Assembly (NCBI RefSeq): GCF_015645465.1
Contig: NZ_JADOEL010000012.1
Span: 62,001-126,000, forward strand
Source: Herminiimonas contaminans
GTDB taxonomy: Bacteria; Pseudomonadota; Gammaproteobacteria; Burkholderiales; Burkholderiaceae_D
DNA length: 64,000 nucleotides
Reading direction: 5' to 3'
In this document: positions 15,922 through 25,907 of the stretch, piece by piece
Position numbering within the stretch: position 1 is the stretch's first letter
Layout of the letters: every line of letters begins with the position of its first letter
Notes under the pieces: generated by a model
Told to the model about the DNA's origin: nothing
Seen by the model: the letters and a program-made list of their open reading frames with translations, nothing else
Database searches by the model: none
Translations under genes and position numbers: made by a program

Positions 15922-17328
15922 TCAGCGTGGTACAAAAAAGACCGCCTTTTCGGTGACGCGCAGGCTCTCATCATCCACGGCCTGCAGGCTGAAGCTAATG
16001 TCATTCGAGCCCGGCGCACCCTGCCCTGCTTCTGCCTGCACCCGGACCGGTACAGCGCGTGTTTCGGTACCGTCCAGCTGGACTTCGTCCGAGTTGACCA
16101 ACTTCAATGTGTCTATGCCATCGACAGTGATTTTGTATAAATGGGCTGTTTCCGAGGTGTTCATGATTTGCAGCCGGTAGACGTTTTCTATCATGCCGTC
16201 CTCGACCTCGCGCCCCAATGCACCACGATCACGAATGACGTCCAGCTTCAATGGCGTACGCATGGTCAGCGCGGTGAAGAAGGCGATGACTATCATGCTC
16301 AGGATCGCGCCATAGATCAGCACGCGTGGCCGCAATGCGCGTCGCTTGATTTCCTTGACTGACAGATTGTTCGCCAGCGCGTTGTCGGTTGTATAGCGTA
16401 TGAGCCCACGTGCATCTCCGGTTTTGTCCATCACCGAGTTACAGGCGTCGACGCAGGCGGCACAGCCTATGCATTCGTATTGCAAACCATCGCGGATGTC
16501 GATGCCGACCGGACACACTTGCACGCACATCGAGCAATCTATGCAGGAGCCGAACTGCTTGCCCTGCGCCTCGCTGTGTTTATTCGGCATGCCGCGCGGC
16601 TCGCCACGCTTGCGGTCGTAACTGATGATGAGCGAATCCTTGTCAAACATCGAGCTTTGGAAGCGCGCGTACGGGCACATGTATTTACAGACCTGTTCGC
16701 GCAACCAGCCGGCATTGCCGTAGGTGGCGAATGAGTAGAACAGTACCCAAAAGGTTTGCCACGGCCCCAGCGTCATCGCGGTAACTTGCAGCGCCAGTTC
16801 GCGTATCGGCGTGAAGTAGCCGACAAAGGTGAAGCCGGTCCAGAGTGCCACGCTGCCCCAGGCCAGATGCTTGGCGGTTTTTTTCGCGTATTTGCTGAGC
16901 GAGGCTGGCTGCTTGTCCAGGCGGATGCGCGCGCTACGCTTGCCTTCTATGACGCGCTCTATCCACAGGAATATTTCGGTGTAGACCGTTTGCGGACAGG
17001 TGAAGCCGCACCAGACCCGTCCTGCGATCGCCGTTGCAAGGAATAGCAAGTAGGCGCAGATGATGAGCAAAGCTGCCAGGTAGATGAAATCCTGCGGCCA
17101 CAAGACGATGCCAAAGATGTAGAACTTGCGCGCCGCCAGGTCAAACAGCAAAGCCTGCCGACCGTTCCAGCTCAGCCACGGCAAACCGTAGAAAGCCAGC
17201 TGCGTCAGCCACACGCATAGCCAGCGTATGCTGGCGTAACGTCCCTTGATCTCGCGCGGGTAAATCTCTTCCCGCGCCGCATACATCTTGATGACGGAGA
17301 TTTCAGGCTTGCTGTTGTCCATACTCAT
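15922..17328 (-). CDS. ccoG: CcoG/RdxA membrane iron-sulfur protein
   Basis: This 468-residue membrane protein belongs to the RdxA/RdxB/FixG family. It has several hydrophobic segments in the first half, including FGIVLWPQDFIYLAALLIICAYLLF and the WCGFTCPQTVYTEIF motif. Two ferredoxin-type clusters, CIDCSMCVQVCPVGIDIRD and CIGCAACVDAC, lie near residues 265-305, and an Ig-like periplasmic C-terminal domain (about 350-468) follows. CcoG reduces copper during cbb3 oxidase maturation. Its ATG overlaps the ccoP stop (ATGA), with a second ATG two codons later, so it is translationally coupled to ccoP. Confidence 0.93.
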   Translation of the reverse strand: MSMDNSKPEISVIKMYAAREEIYPREIKGRYASIRWLCVWLTQLAFYGLPWLSWNGRQALLFDLAARKFYIFGIVLWPQDFIYLAALLIICAYLLFLATAIAGRVWCGFTCPQTVYTEIFLWIERVIEGKRSARIRLDKQPASLSKYAKKTAKHLAWGSVALWTGFTFVGYFTPIRELALQVTAMTLGPWQTFWVLFYSFATYGNAGWLREQVCKYMCPYARFQSSMFDKDSLIISYDRKRGEPRGMPNKHSEAQGKQFGSCIDCSMCVQVCPVGIDIRDGLQYECIGCAACVDACNSVMDKTGDARGLIRYTTDNALANNLSVKEIKRRALRPRVLIYGAILSMIVIAFFTALTMRTPLKLDVIRDRGALGREVEDGMIENVYRLQIMNTSETAHLYKITVDGIDTLKLVNSDEVQLDGTETRAVPVRVQAEAGQGAPGSNDISFSLQAVDDESLRVTEKAVFFVPR

Positions 17329-18269
17329 TGCTTAGCAGCTGCTTCTTTCTTTTCAGCGTTCGACAGGCTCCAGACATAAGCGGCCAGCACCTGTATTTTG
17401 GCGTCACCGAGGAAGTCTTCAAACGGCGGCATATTGTTGTCGCGCCCTTTGCGTATGGTTTCCATGATGGTGTTCACACCGCCGCCATACAGCCAGACCT
17501 TGTCGCTCAGGTTGGGTGCGCCCAGCGCCTGGTTACCCTTGCCGTCCGCACCATGGCAGGCAGCACAGGCAGCCATGAATTTAGGCTTGCCGAATACCAC
17601 CTTGATCGGGTCCGCAGTACTGCCGGACAGACTGAGCACATAGTGCGCGACGTTTTCCACATCCTTGTCCGAACCGAGCGCGGCAGCCATCGGTGGCATT
17701 ACGCCATGCCGTCCGTGCAGGATGGTGGTCTTGATGGTTTCCGGCTCGCCGCCATACAACCAGTCCCTGTCGGTCAGGTTCGGGAAGCCCTTGTTGCCGC
17801 GTGCGTCCGAACCGTGGCATTGCGCGCAGTAATTGAGAAACAAACGTTCACCGATGGCCTGTGCCTGCGGATCAGCCGCTACTTCCTTCAAGTCCTGCTG
17901 CTGATATTTGGCAAACAGCGGGCCGTATTCAGCATCGGCTTTCTTCAATTCGGTTTCGTACGCACCTGTCGACTTCCAGCCGAGCTTGCCTGCGTAGCTA
18001 CCCAGTCCGGGGAACAGCACCAGATATGCCAGGCTGAAGGCGATGGTCAGGTAAAACAACCACATCCACCAGCGCGGCATCGGTGTATTCAGCTCGGTCA
18101 GATTTTCATCCCATACATGGCCGGTGGTTTCCGCTGCACGTCCGGTTTCCTTATCGATCTTGACCTTCACCTTCGATTGCGACCACAGCAGGATGCCGCA
18201 GCCAAAGATACCGAGCAGTGTCAGGACGCTGATGTAAAGGTCCCAGAACCCGTTGGTGAAATCAGCCAT
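17325..18269 (-). CDS. ccoP: cbb3 oxidase dihaem cytochrome c subunit CcoP
   Basis: This 314-residue subunit has an N-terminal membrane helix, a second membrane helix (about residues 68-90) and two cytochrome c domains with haem motifs C148-A-Q-C151-H152 and C235-A-A-C238-H239. Methionine ligands are in VMPPMAAAL and NNMPPFEDF. CcoP feeds electrons through CcoO to the catalytic subunit. The frame stays open 25 codons upstream into ccoQ, but the ATG at 18269 with AGGAGAAC before it and MADFTNGFWDLYI fits the family start. It overlaps ccoQ by 8 bp. Confidence 0.95.
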   Translation of the reverse strand: MADFTNGFWDLYISVLTLLGIFGCGILLWSQSKVKVKIDKETGRAAETTGHVWDENLTELNTPMPRWWMWLFYLTIAFSLAYLVLFPGLGSYAGKLGWKSTGAYETELKKADAEYGPLFAKYQQQDLKEVAADPQAQAIGERLFLNYCAQCHGSDARGNKGFPNLTDRDWLYGGEPETIKTTILHGRHGVMPPMAAALGSDKDVENVAHYVLSLSGSTADPIKVVFGKPKFMAACAACHGADGKGNQALGAPNLSDKVWLYGGGVNTIMETIRKGRDNNMPPFEDFLGDAKIQVLAAYVWSLSNAEKKEAAAKQ

Positions 18270-18444
18270 GCTTGTTCTCCTGCTGCTCCATATCTTCTTC
18301 ATCGGCAAACGGTGCCCGCGCCGCGACGGCGAAGTCGGTGTCACGATGCAGGACGAAGGTCCAGGCCAGGATGCCGAGGAAGGTCAGGAAACTCACTACG
18401 GTAACGATGCTGCTGGCATCTATGCTGATATGGTCTAGTGTCAT
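18262..18444 (-). CDS. ccoQ: cbb3 oxidase small subunit CcoQ
   Basis: This 60-residue protein has one membrane helix (about residues 12-32, SIVTVVSFLTFLGILAWTFVL) followed by an acidic tail (FADEEDMEQQENKHG), the usual architecture of CcoQ/FixQ. CcoQ stabilises the oxidase complex. It lies between ccoO (gap of 2 bp) and ccoP (overlap of 8 bp). Confidence 0.92.
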   Translation of the reverse strand: MTLDHISIDASSIVTVVSFLTFLGILAWTFVLHRDTDFAVAARAPFADEEDMEQQENKHG

Positions 18445-18446
18445 GA

Positions 18447-19061
18447 TTAGCGTCTCGCTTTGATCAAAGTGCCCAATCCCTGCAGGTATGCGACCAGCGC
18501 GTCCTGCTCCGTCTTGCCTTCCAGCTCGGCTGGTGCGGCTTTGATTTCTTCATCCGTGTACGGCACGCCGAGACGTTGCAAGGCGCGCATGCGCGGCATG
18601 ATTTCGTTCGGTACCAGTTTGGTTTTTGCCAGCCACGGATAACCCGGCATATTCGATTCCGGCACCAGGTCACGCGGCCTATCCAGATGCGCGCGATGCC
18701 ATTCATCGTTGTAACGACCACCTACCCGCGCCAGGTCGGGACCGGTACGCTTCGAGCCCCACTGGAACGGATGGTCATAGACAAACTCACCGGCCACCGA
18801 GTAATGGCCATAGCGCTCGGTCTCGGCGCGGAACGGACGTATCATTTGCGAGTGACAGTTGTAGCAACCTTCGCGGGTGTACACATCGCGTCCGGCCAGG
18901 CGCAGCGGCGAATACGGTTTCAGTCCGGCCACTGGTTCGGTGGTCGATTTCTGGAAGAACAGCGGCACGATCTCTACCGCACCACCGACGCTGACCACCA
19001 GTGTCACCAGCGCGATCAGCAGCCACGGATTTTTTTCTATCCACTCATGGGAAAATTTCAT
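18447..19061 (-). CDS. ccoO: cbb3 oxidase monohaem cytochrome c subunit CcoO
   Basis: This 204-residue subunit has one N-terminal membrane anchor (about residues 13-36) and one haem c site, C66-Y-N-C69-H70, inside the family stretch [31 protein letters not shown] supplies the Met region. The ATG at 19061 is chosen over the upstream frame start because GGAGCAAGT precedes it and [13 protein letters not shown] is the family N-terminus. It lies 33 bp after ccoN in the same operon. Confidence 0.95.
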   Translation of the reverse strand: MKFSHEWIEKNPWLLIALVTLVVSVGGAVEIVPLFFQKSTTEPVAGLKPYSPLRLAGRDVYTREGCYNCHSQMIRPFRAETERYGHYSVAGEFVYDHPFQWGSKRTGPDLARVGGRYNDEWHRAHLDRPRDLVPESNMPGYPWLAKTKLVPNEIMPRMRALQRLGVPYTDEEIKAAPAELEGKTEQDALVAYLQGLGTLIKARR

Positions 19062-19094
19062 ACTTGCTCCTTGCAACTATTCGATATGCGATGT

Positions 19095-20519
19095 TCAGGC
19101 GTGAGCCGTGACGACCGGGATGCGGGCAGCTACTGCTTCGCCGTCACGCATGGTCATGAAGGTGTTGTAAGCCATCAGCAACATGCCACCCAGGTACAGC
19201 GCGCCACCGGTAAAGCGGATCACGTAGTACGGATAAGTCGCTTTCACGCTTTCCACAAAGGTGTAGGTCAAGGTGCCGTCCGGATTCACCGCACGCCACA
19301 TCAGGCCCTGCATCACACCGGCGATCCACATCGAGGCGATGTACAGCACGATGCCGATGGTCGCGACCCAGAAGTGCAACTCGATCAGGTTGGTACTCCA
19401 CATTTGCTTCTTGCCCGAAAGGCGTGGAATCAGGTAGTAGATCGAGCCCATGGTGATGAAGCCGACCCAGCCGAGCGCACCAGCGTGCACGTGGCCGATG
19501 GTCCAGTCGGTGTAATGCGACAAGGCATTCACGGTTTTGATCGACATCATCGGACCTTCGAAGGTAGCGATACCGTAGAAGGACAAAGAAACGATGAGGA
19601 ATTTGAGGATAGGATCCGAGCGCAATTTATGCCATGCGCCAGACAGGGTCATCATGCCGTTGATCATGCCGCCCCACGACGGTGCCAGCAGGATCAGCGA
19701 GAACACCATACCGATGGACTGGGTCCAGTCCGGCAATGCGGTGTAGTGCAAGTGATGCGGACCTGCCCACATATAGGTGAAGATCAGCGCCCAGAAGTGG
19801 ACGATGGACAGACGATACGAATACACCGGACGCTCTGCCTGCTTCGGAATGAAGTAGTACACCATGCCGAGATAACCGGCGGTGAGGATGAAGCCCACCG
19901 CGTTATGGCCGTACCACCACTGGATCATTGCATCCTGTACCCCGGCATAGGCCGAGTAAGACTTGCCCAATGACGCAGGACTCACCGCACCGTTGACGAT
20001 GTGTAGCAAGGCGACCGCGATGATGTATGCGCCGAAGAACCAGTTGGCGACGTAGATATGCTGCACCTTGCGCTTGATCAGGGTGCCGAAGAACACCACT
20101 GCATACGCCACCCAGACGATGGTGATCAGGATGGCGATAGGCCATTCCAGCTCAGCGTATTCCTTGCCGCGGGTCCAGCCCATAGGCAGCGTAATCACCG
20201 CGAGCACCAGCACCAGTTGCCAGCCCCAGAATGTGAAAGCCGCCAGCTTGTCCGAAAACAGTCGTACCTGGCAGGTACGCTGCACCACGTAATACGAAGT
20301 GGCAAACAGGCCACAGATACCGAAAGCGAAGATTACGCCATTCGTATGCAAAGGACGTAATCGTCCATAACTCAACCACGCAATATCGAAATTCAGCGCT
20401 GGCCATGCCAGTTGCGCCGCGATGAAGACGCCGACCAGCATGCCGATCACGCCCCACACAACTGTCGCGATCGCGAACTGCTTGACGACCTTGTAGTTGT
20501 AATTAAGTGCTGTATCCAC
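19095..20519 (-). CDS. ccoN: cbb3 oxidase catalytic subunit CcoN
   Basis: This 474-residue haem-copper oxidase subunit has about 12 membrane helices. It carries the low-spin haem ligand region [13 protein letters not shown], the CuB/haem b3 ligands in [10 protein letters not shown] and [18 protein letters not shown], and [18 protein letters not shown] near the C-terminal haem site. It reduces oxygen at very low concentration. The start codon is GTG, preceded by AAGGGGAG, and the protein then reads [12 protein letters not shown] perfect FNR box lies 64 bp upstream of the start codon. Confidence 0.96.
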   Translation of the reverse strand: MDTALNYNYKVVKQFAIATVVWGVIGMLVGVFIAAQLAWPALNFDIAWLSYGRLRPLHTNGVIFAFGICGLFATSYYVVQRTCQVRLFSDKLAAFTFWGWQLVLVLAVITLPMGWTRGKEYAELEWPIAILITIVWVAYAVVFFGTLIKRKVQHIYVANWFFGAYIIAVALLHIVNGAVSPASLGKSYSAYAGVQDAMIQWWYGHNAVGFILTAGYLGMVYYFIPKQAERPVYSYRLSIVHFWALIFTYMWAGPHHLHYTALPDWTQSIGMVFSLILLAPSWGGMINGMMTLSGAWHKLRSDPILKFLIVSLSFYGIATFEGPMMSIKTVNALSHYTDWTIGHVHAGALGWVGFITMGSIYYLIPRLSGKKQMWSTNLIELHFWVATIGIVLYIASMWIAGVMQGLMWRAVNPDGTLTYTFVESVKATYPYYVIRFTGGALYLGGMLLMAYNTFMTMRDGEAVAARIPVVTAHA

Positions 20520-20582
20520 TGACCACTCCCCTTAGAGCTCACTATGATGATCAGAGAGTAAGTGCGAGTGCGTGTTGGCGTT

Positions 20583-20596
20583 TTGATTTGCATCAA
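20583..20596 (-). promoter_or_regulatory. FNR box of the ccoNOQPGH promoter
   Basis: TTGAT-TTGC-ATCAA is a perfect FNR site. If its centre is at -41.5, the start point falls at 20548, and TACTCT occupies the -10 position (20560-20555). This is the class II geometry known for FNR-activated promoters. Confidence 0.85.
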
Positions 20597-20701
20597 ACGG
20601 AAGTGAAACAGCAGGCGTGGCGCGGCTTTTATCCGACATGCGCTTGTATCAGCAATGCTGATAGCAAGTGTCGTTTAATCAAAGCAAATATGATTATGGA
20701 A

Positions 20702-20854
20702 TCAGCCTGCAGTGCTGTCGTCGTCCTGCAGTATGCGTTCGGCCGGTCCCTGCAGATCTTCAAACTGCCCGCCATCGGACGCCTTGAAGAAAAGCCAGAT
20801 CGCGAAGAAAACCAGGCCAGTACTGAGCGGTATCAAAAGATAAAGCGCTTCCAT
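20702..20854 (-). CDS. ccoS: cbb3 oxidase maturation protein CcoS
   Basis: This 50-residue protein, shorter than usual ORF cut-offs, begins MEALYLLIPLSTGLVFFAIW and continues LFFKASDGGQFEDL, the signature of CcoS/FixS. It has a single membrane helix followed by the conserved GQFEDLxGPAxRIL segment. GGAGGGCAG before the ATG overlaps the ccoI stop codon region, and the gene starts 8 bp after ccoI. CcoS is needed for cofactor insertion into CcoN. Confidence 0.95.
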   Translation of the reverse strand: MEALYLLIPLSTGLVFFAIWLFFKASDGGQFEDLQGPAERILQDDDSTAG

Positions 20855-20862
20855 CTGCCCTC

Positions 20863-23349
20863 CTACACGCGCAGCGGACGCGCCAGGCGTGCCGGTTCAG
20901 GTTTGAATCTGAGTCGTGATACGCGACGCAGGCGCAAGGCATTCAGTACCACCAGCGCCGAACTCAGCGACATGCCTACGCCGGACATCCACGGATTGAT
21001 CCAGCCTATCGCAGCAGCCGGGATCGCAATCAGGTTATAGGCCGTGGCCCAGCCCAGATTCTGCCGGATCACGCGCATGGTACGCGCTGCCAGCTCGGCG
21101 GTATCAGCTATAGCCGACAACCTTGGCGACAGCAGGACGGTATCCGCATGTGTTTGCGCCAGCTCGGCGCCGCTGCCCATCGCGAATGACACATCGGCCG
21201 CACGCAGCACGGCTGCATCATTGATGCCGTCGCCTACCATCGCCACCATAGCGCCCTGCTGTTGCAACTGCTGAACGTAGGCCAGCTTTTGCTCCGGCAG
21301 GCAGCCGCCATGCGCTACACGTATGCCTAACCGGTCCGCCACATACTGCGCGACCGCTTGCTGATCGCCGCTCAGCAGGATGACTTGCTTGCCCAGTTTC
21401 TGGAAGTGCTGTACCACTTGCTGTGCATCGCTGCGGATAGCATCGGCCAGATCGAAACGTGCCAGCCAGGTGCCGCTGCAACCCAGGTACACAGGCGTCA
21501 TTCCGGCTGGCACCTGGTCTTGTATGGATGAGCCGGTCAGTTCTGCGACATAGGCCGCATTGCCGAGACGATACGGGATGCCATCAACCAGTCCTTCCAA
21601 GCCCTGCCCTGCTTGCGTGACAACTTCATCTGCGATCACTTCCGGCAGCAAGGTAAGGTCAGCCGCCGCAACGATGGCCTGCGCCAGTGGATGTGCGCTA
21701 TTCGCCTCCAGGGCAGCTGCAAATTGCAGGCAGGCGGCACTTTCCATTTCATCGAAAGTAAGCACTTTTTGCAAAGCTGGCTTACCGACTGTCAGCGTGC
21801 CGGTTTTATCGAACACGATATGTGTAGTGCGATGCAGGACTTCGAGTACATGCGGCTGCACGAGGAGTACGCCTTGCCGCACCAGCCGGTCGGTCGCCGC
21901 CGCCAGCGCGGTCGGTGTTGCCAGCGACAAGGCGCAAGGACATGACACCACCAGCACCGCAATCGCGATCGGCCATGCGCGTGCCGGATCATGCCATTGC
22001 CAGAATGCGAATACTGCGATGGCAAACAATAGCAGGGCCGCCACGAACCAGCTCGCCACACTATCTGCCCATAGTGCAATACGTGGCTTGCCATTGCCTG
22101 CGCGCTCTATGAGTTTGAGCAAGGAAGCCAGTGTACTGTCAGCTGCCAGCTTGCTGACACGCAGCACGATCACTTGCGCAATATTGATCGCACCGCCTGG
22201 CACCTGATCGCCCTGACCTTTGCGCATCGCAGCGCTCTCACCTGTCAGCAAGGACATATCCAACGAACTTTCACCAGCCACGATTTCACCATCGGCCGGT
22301 ATCGCCTCACCCGGCTTGACCAGGATATAATCGCCTTCGCGCAACTGTGCCGCGGCCACCACATCCACCTGGTGGTTGCCGGGATAAGCAGGCATGCGCG
22401 CTGCCGATGCGGGTAAGGCATGCTGCAGTTTTTCCACTGCACCTGCTGCCTTGCGTCGTGCCACCAGTTCCAGATAGCGGCTGCATAGCAGGAGGAAGAT
22501 GAACATGGTCACCGAATCGAAATACACTTCACCGCTGCCACGCCACACCGCCAACACACTGGCACCGAAGGCGGCGGCTATGCCGAGTGCAACCGGCACA
22601 TCCATGCCCAGCGTGCGCTGACGCAGATAGCCATATGCACCACGAAAGAATGGCAAGGCTGAATAGCAGACCGCAGGTATCGTCAGCAGCAAGCTGGCCC
22701 AGCGCATCAAACCCGCCATATCCGCATCCAGCGTGCCGTCGTCGGCGATGTAAGCCGGTACCGCATACATCATGACTTGCATCATCGACAAACCGGCGAC
22801 AAATAATTGGCGGAACAGGGTTTTACCGGCACGACGCAATTGAGCTTCATGCCGCTCGGCATCGTAGGGATAGGCGGCGTAACCGATATCGCGCACAGCC
22901 TGCAGCACTGTGCTGGGCTTGCAGCTGCTTTTACTCCAGCGCACATACAGACGTTCAGTCGCCACGTTCAGATTGACGGCCAGCACACCGGGTACACGTG
23001 CCAGTCGTCGCTCTATCAGCCAGACGCAGGCAGCACAGCGTATGCCTTCCACCGTGAGCGTTGCTTCGGCACTTTCCGCATCCAGATCGAATTGCTGCTG
23101 CGCATCCGGCAAGTCATAGAGCAGCAATTCAGGCGGTAACAATGTTTGCCTGTCTACTGTAGAAGCGAAGGCCGAACGCGTGCGGTAGTAATCTTCCAGT
23201 CCCATGTCGACGATGGCTTGCGCCGCCGCCTCACAGCCAGGACAACACATCGCGCGTGCGACCCCGCCTATCTGTACCTTCCACGCACCCGCCGCCGGTA
23301 ACGGCAAGCCACAGTGGTAGCAGTCGTGAACTTGAGCAAGCATGTCCAT
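20863..23349 (-). CDS. ccoI: copper-translocating P1B-type ATPase CcoI/FixI
   Basis: This 828-residue P-type ATPase has a Cys-rich N-terminus (CYHCG and MCCPGCEAA), an HMA domain with the metal site GIRCAACVW, eight membrane segments, the transport motif SCPCALSLATP, the phosphorylation loop DKTGTLT, the SEHPLA-like motif SAHPLAQAI and the hinge GDGINDAAVL. CcoI/FixI exports copper for cbb3 oxidase assembly rather than for tolerance. A GTG frame start lies further upstream. The ATG at 23349 is preferred because GGAGGG precedes it and it overlaps the upstream stop as TGATG. The gene is followed by ccoS. Confidence 0.94.
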   Translation of the reverse strand: MDMLAQVHDCYHCGLPLPAAGAWKVQIGGVARAMCCPGCEAAAQAIVDMGLEDYYRTRSAFASTVDRQTLLPPELLLYDLPDAQQQFDLDAESAEATLTVEGIRCAACVWLIERRLARVPGVLAVNLNVATERLYVRWSKSSCKPSTVLQAVRDIGYAAYPYDAERHEAQLRRAGKTLFRQLFVAGLSMMQVMMYAVPAYIADDGTLDADMAGLMRWASLLLTIPAVCYSALPFFRGAYGYLRQRTLGMDVPVALGIAAAFGASVLAVWRGSGEVYFDSVTMFIFLLLCSRYLELVARRKAAGAVEKLQHALPASAARMPAYPGNHQVDVVAAAQLREGDYILVKPGEAIPADGEIVAGESSLDMSLLTGESAAMRKGQGDQVPGGAINIAQVIVLRVSKLAADSTLASLLKLIERAGNGKPRIALWADSVASWFVAALLLFAIAVFAFWQWHDPARAWPIAIAVLVVSCPCALSLATPTALAAATDRLVRQGVLLVQPHVLEVLHRTTHIVFDKTGTLTVGKPALQKVLTFDEMESAACLQFAAALEANSAHPLAQAIVAAADLTLLPEVIADEVVTQAGQGLEGLVDGIPYRLGNAAYVAELTGSSIQDQVPAGMTPVYLGCSGTWLARFDLADAIRSDAQQVVQHFQKLGKQVILLSGDQQAVAQYVADRLGIRVAHGGCLPEQKLAYVQQLQQQGAMVAMVGDGINDAAVLRAADVSFAMGSGAELAQTHADTVLLSPRLSAIADTAELAARTMRVIRQNLGWATAYNLIAIPAAAIGWINPWMSGVGMSLSSALVVLNALRLRRVSRLRFKPEPARLARPLRV

Positions 23350-24137
23350 CAATGCCCTCCGATCTGTGGCGTCAGGCACAGGATATCCAGCCAGCCATTG
23401 GCGACCATGCCACTAGCGCGCAGCAAACCCAGCACGCCGAAAGCCAGCACGATCAGTCCGCAAGCGATGCGCACACTGCGCTGCTGCGCCAGTACACACA
23501 AGCGACTGCCCAGCATGCCGAGGCCAAGCAGCGCAGGCAAAGTACCAAGGCCAAAAGCCAGCATCACGCTGGCACCCGATAAAGCTGAACCGGAAAACAT
23601 TGCCGTCAGCAACACGCTATACACCATGCCGCACGGCAGCCAGCCCCAGATGCCACCAAGGGCAAATGCTTTGCCCATGCTATCCATCGGCAATAAGGGT
23701 TGTATCAACGGACGCAAACGCGACCACAGTATCTGCCCCCATGCTTCCAGCCGTGTCAGACCATGCCACGCATCCATCAGATACAAACCCAGCGCCACCA
23801 GCATCAGGTTCGCCAGCCAGTAGCCGGCCACCTGTATCGCTGAAATATTGGTCAGGCTGTGTACGCCACCGGCCAGCCCGCCGACGATAGCACCGGCGAC
23901 GGCATAGCTGCCTATGCGCCCGGCGTTATAAGCAAGTACGTGTGTCGCAGCTGTTAATGCCTGATAACGCACGGTAGGGATAGTGACGACCACAGCCGGA
24001 AATGGACGAGTGGGTCGCGGCTTCGCGGGCCCTGTCGCAGCCGAGAACGCACTCACGATGCCACCGCACATGCCTATGCAATGCAGGCTGCCGAGCAGGC
24101 CTAACATGAAGATGGGTATGAGTGCCACAGCTGTCAT
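23349..24137 (-). CDS. SafE/TauE-type membrane protein of the cbb3 cluster
   Basis: This 262-residue protein has about six membrane segments. It opens MLGLLGSLHCIGMCGG, the motif of the cytochrome-biogenesis-linked SafE-like (DUF6867/CcoH2, 'sulfite exporter TauE/SafE') branch. A repeat of this pattern near residue 165 (GIWGWLPCGMVYSVLLTAMFSGSALSGA) gives conserved His and Cys positions that may handle copper. Homologues are regularly placed between hemN and ccoI. It is translationally coupled to ccoI (TGATG). Copper import or delivery for the oxidase is the likely role, inferred from context. Confidence 0.85.
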   Translation of the reverse strand: MTAVALIPIFMLGLLGSLHCIGMCGGIVSAFSAATGPAKPRPTRPFPAVVVTIPTVRYQALTAATHVLAYNAGRIGSYAVAGAIVGGLAGGVHSLTNISAIQVAGYWLANLMLVALGLYLMDAWHGLTRLEAWGQILWSRLRPLIQPLLPMDSMGKAFALGGIWGWLPCGMVYSVLLTAMFSGSALSGASVMLAFGLGTLPALLGLGMLGSRLCVLAQQRSVRIACGLIVLAFGVLGLLRASGMVANGWLDILCLTPQIGGH

Positions 24138-24147
24138 TGATCGGTCT

Positions 24148-25602
24148 TTAAATCGTTTTCGAGTAACGCAATGGTTGCGTCGCGCCATCGTCAGCTTTTG
24201 CGGCCTGCGCAGAAGCCAGGTAGCGATCAAACACCATGCAGATATTGCGTATCAGGAGCCGACCTTTCGGCGTGACCGTGATCCACTCTTCGTCTATGGT
24301 GAGCAAGCCACTCTGCTCCAGCTCACGCAGCTTCAGCAACTCCGTCGCGAAGTAGCTGTTGAAGGTGATCGGGTACGCCAGCTCTATCGATGCAATCGAC
24401 AGTTCGAAATTACACATCAGCATCTGGATGATGATGCGTCTGAGCAAATCATCCATATTCAGCTTGATGCCGCGTGCGATCGGCAGCTCGTTTTGCTCTA
24501 TGTGTTCGTAATATTCATCCAGCGTTTTGACATTCTGGCTGTAGGTCGCACCAATCGCACTGATGGCGGAGACGCCGCAGGAAACCAGATCCGCACCGAC
24601 ATGCGTCGAGTAACCCTGGAAGTTGCGATGCAACCTGCCCTGACGCTGCGCGATTGCGAGATCGTCAGTCGGTTTGGCAAAGTGATCCATGCCTATATAG
24701 ATGTAGCCCGCATCATTCAGGCGCTTGATACACAGCGCCAGCATGTCCAGCTTGGTTTCGGCGGATGGCAGGTCGGCTTCCGCGATCCGTCGTTGCGGCT
24801 TGAACAGATGCGGCATATGCGCATAGTTGTAGATGGCGATACGATCCGGATCGGCTGCAATCACCTTCTCCAGCGTCTGCTCCATCGTCTGCAGGTTTTG
24901 TTTCGGCAGGCCGTAGATCAGGTCTACGCTGACCGAGCGGAAACCGGCAGCGCGCGCAGCATCGATAATCGCGACGGTTTCACTTTCCGGCTGGATGCGG
25001 TTCACCGCCTTCTGCACTTCAGCGTCGAAGTCCTGCACGCCTAGGCTAATGCGATTGAAACCCTGGCGCCGCAGGCTGTGCACGCGCTCTGGCGTGACAG
25101 TACGCGGATCGACCTCTATCGAGTATTCGCCCTCAGCATCCGGCGCAAAGTTGAACCAGCGACGCAGGTGTTGCATCAGCTCGCCCATCTGCGCATCGCT
25201 GAGGTAGGTCGGTGTACCGCCACCGAAATGCAGTTGCTCGACCTGGTTGGCACCTGCCAGCAGCTTGCCTTGCATTTCAATTTCGCGTTTCAGGTAGATC
25301 AGGTAGTTGGCGGCCTTGCTCCTGTCCTTGGTGACTATCTTGTTGCAACCACAGTAGTAGCAAATCGATTCACAAAACGGGATATGGATGTAGAGCGACA
25401 ACGGATGCATATTGCCGCGCGCGGTGGCACCGGTCACCGCCTGCAGGTAATCGCGGTAACCGAACTCGGCATTGAACCTGTCTGCGGTCGGATACGAGGT
25501 ATAGCGCGGCCCGAGCTGGCTCAGTTTCCTGATCAGCGCAGTATCGAATTCCACCGTTTGCGTTACGGGTAGCAGTGCTGCCGATCCTACCGTTCCTTCC
25601 AT
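24148..25602 (-). CDS. hemN: oxygen-independent coproporphyrinogen III dehydrogenase HemN
   Basis: This 484-residue radical-SAM enzyme decarboxylates coproporphyrinogen III to protoporphyrinogen IX without oxygen. The 4Fe-4S motif is C77-x3-C81-x2-C84 in PFCESICYYCGC, with a further conserved Cys. GPRYTSYPTADRF before it and HFGGGTPTYLS after it mark true HemN rather than HemW, and the C-terminal HemN_C domain is present (about 370-450). CAGGAGTGAGGT precedes the ATG. An FNR-type box lies 83 bp upstream. Haem supply for the oxidase under low oxygen fits its place at the head of the cluster. Confidence 0.95.
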   Translation of the reverse strand: MEGTVGSAALLPVTQTVEFDTALIRKLSQLGPRYTSYPTADRFNAEFGYRDYLQAVTGATARGNMHPLSLYIHIPFCESICYYCGCNKIVTKDRSKAANYLIYLKREIEMQGKLLAGANQVEQLHFGGGTPTYLSDAQMGELMQHLRRWFNFAPDAEGEYSIEVDPRTVTPERVHSLRRQGFNRISLGVQDFDAEVQKAVNRIQPESETVAIIDAARAAGFRSVSVDLIYGLPKQNLQTMEQTLEKVIAADPDRIAIYNYAHMPHLFKPQRRIAEADLPSAETKLDMLALCIKRLNDAGYIYIGMDHFAKPTDDLAIAQRQGRLHRNFQGYSTHVGADLVSCGVSAISAIGATYSQNVKTLDEYYEHIEQNELPIARGIKLNMDDLLRRIIIQMLMCNFELSIASIELAYPITFNSYFATELLKLRELEQSGLLTIDEEWITVTPKGRLLIRNICMVFDRYLASAQAAKADDGATQPLRYSKTI

Positions 25603-25907
25603 ACCTCACTCCTGTTGCCGGGCGCGTCCGACATGGATGCATCCAGATGAGTTCAGAGTGTAAGCAGGGTCAGACGTAGTCGCTTTGACATATATCAAAA
25701 ACGATAGAGAGGCATGCGCGGTAGTCAGGCGTGTACTGAAAACCACGCGCAAAGACCGAGATCATTATTGAATACACAAGTTAAGTTTAGCTTTGCACAA
25801 CTCTGCACCCGTATTAACAAACGTTTACTCGTGAGTGCCAAAACGCTTTGCTAAGGTGAAAGCAGGCCAGTAACAGCCGTAAACATATCGACCACGGAAA
25901 GAATGAT
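25603..25907. other. 305-bp divergent promoter region
   Basis: The left part holds the hemN promoter with the FNR box described separately. The right part should hold the promoter of the unrecognised gene at 25908; no additional reading frame, repeat or RNA gene is evident to me. Confidence 0.5.
25685..25698 (-). promoter_or_regulatory. FNR box of the hemN promoter
   Basis: TTGAC-ATAT-ATCAA differs from the FNR consensus at one position. With its centre at -41.5 the start point is 25650, and TACACT lies exactly at the -10 position (25662-25657), four of six bases matching TATAAT. Confidence 0.75.

Noticed and set aside
18576-19973. 465-codon plus-strand open frame across ccoO and ccoN
   Set aside because: It is the antisense of well-conserved oxidase genes and its His/Arg/Gln-rich translation has no domain.
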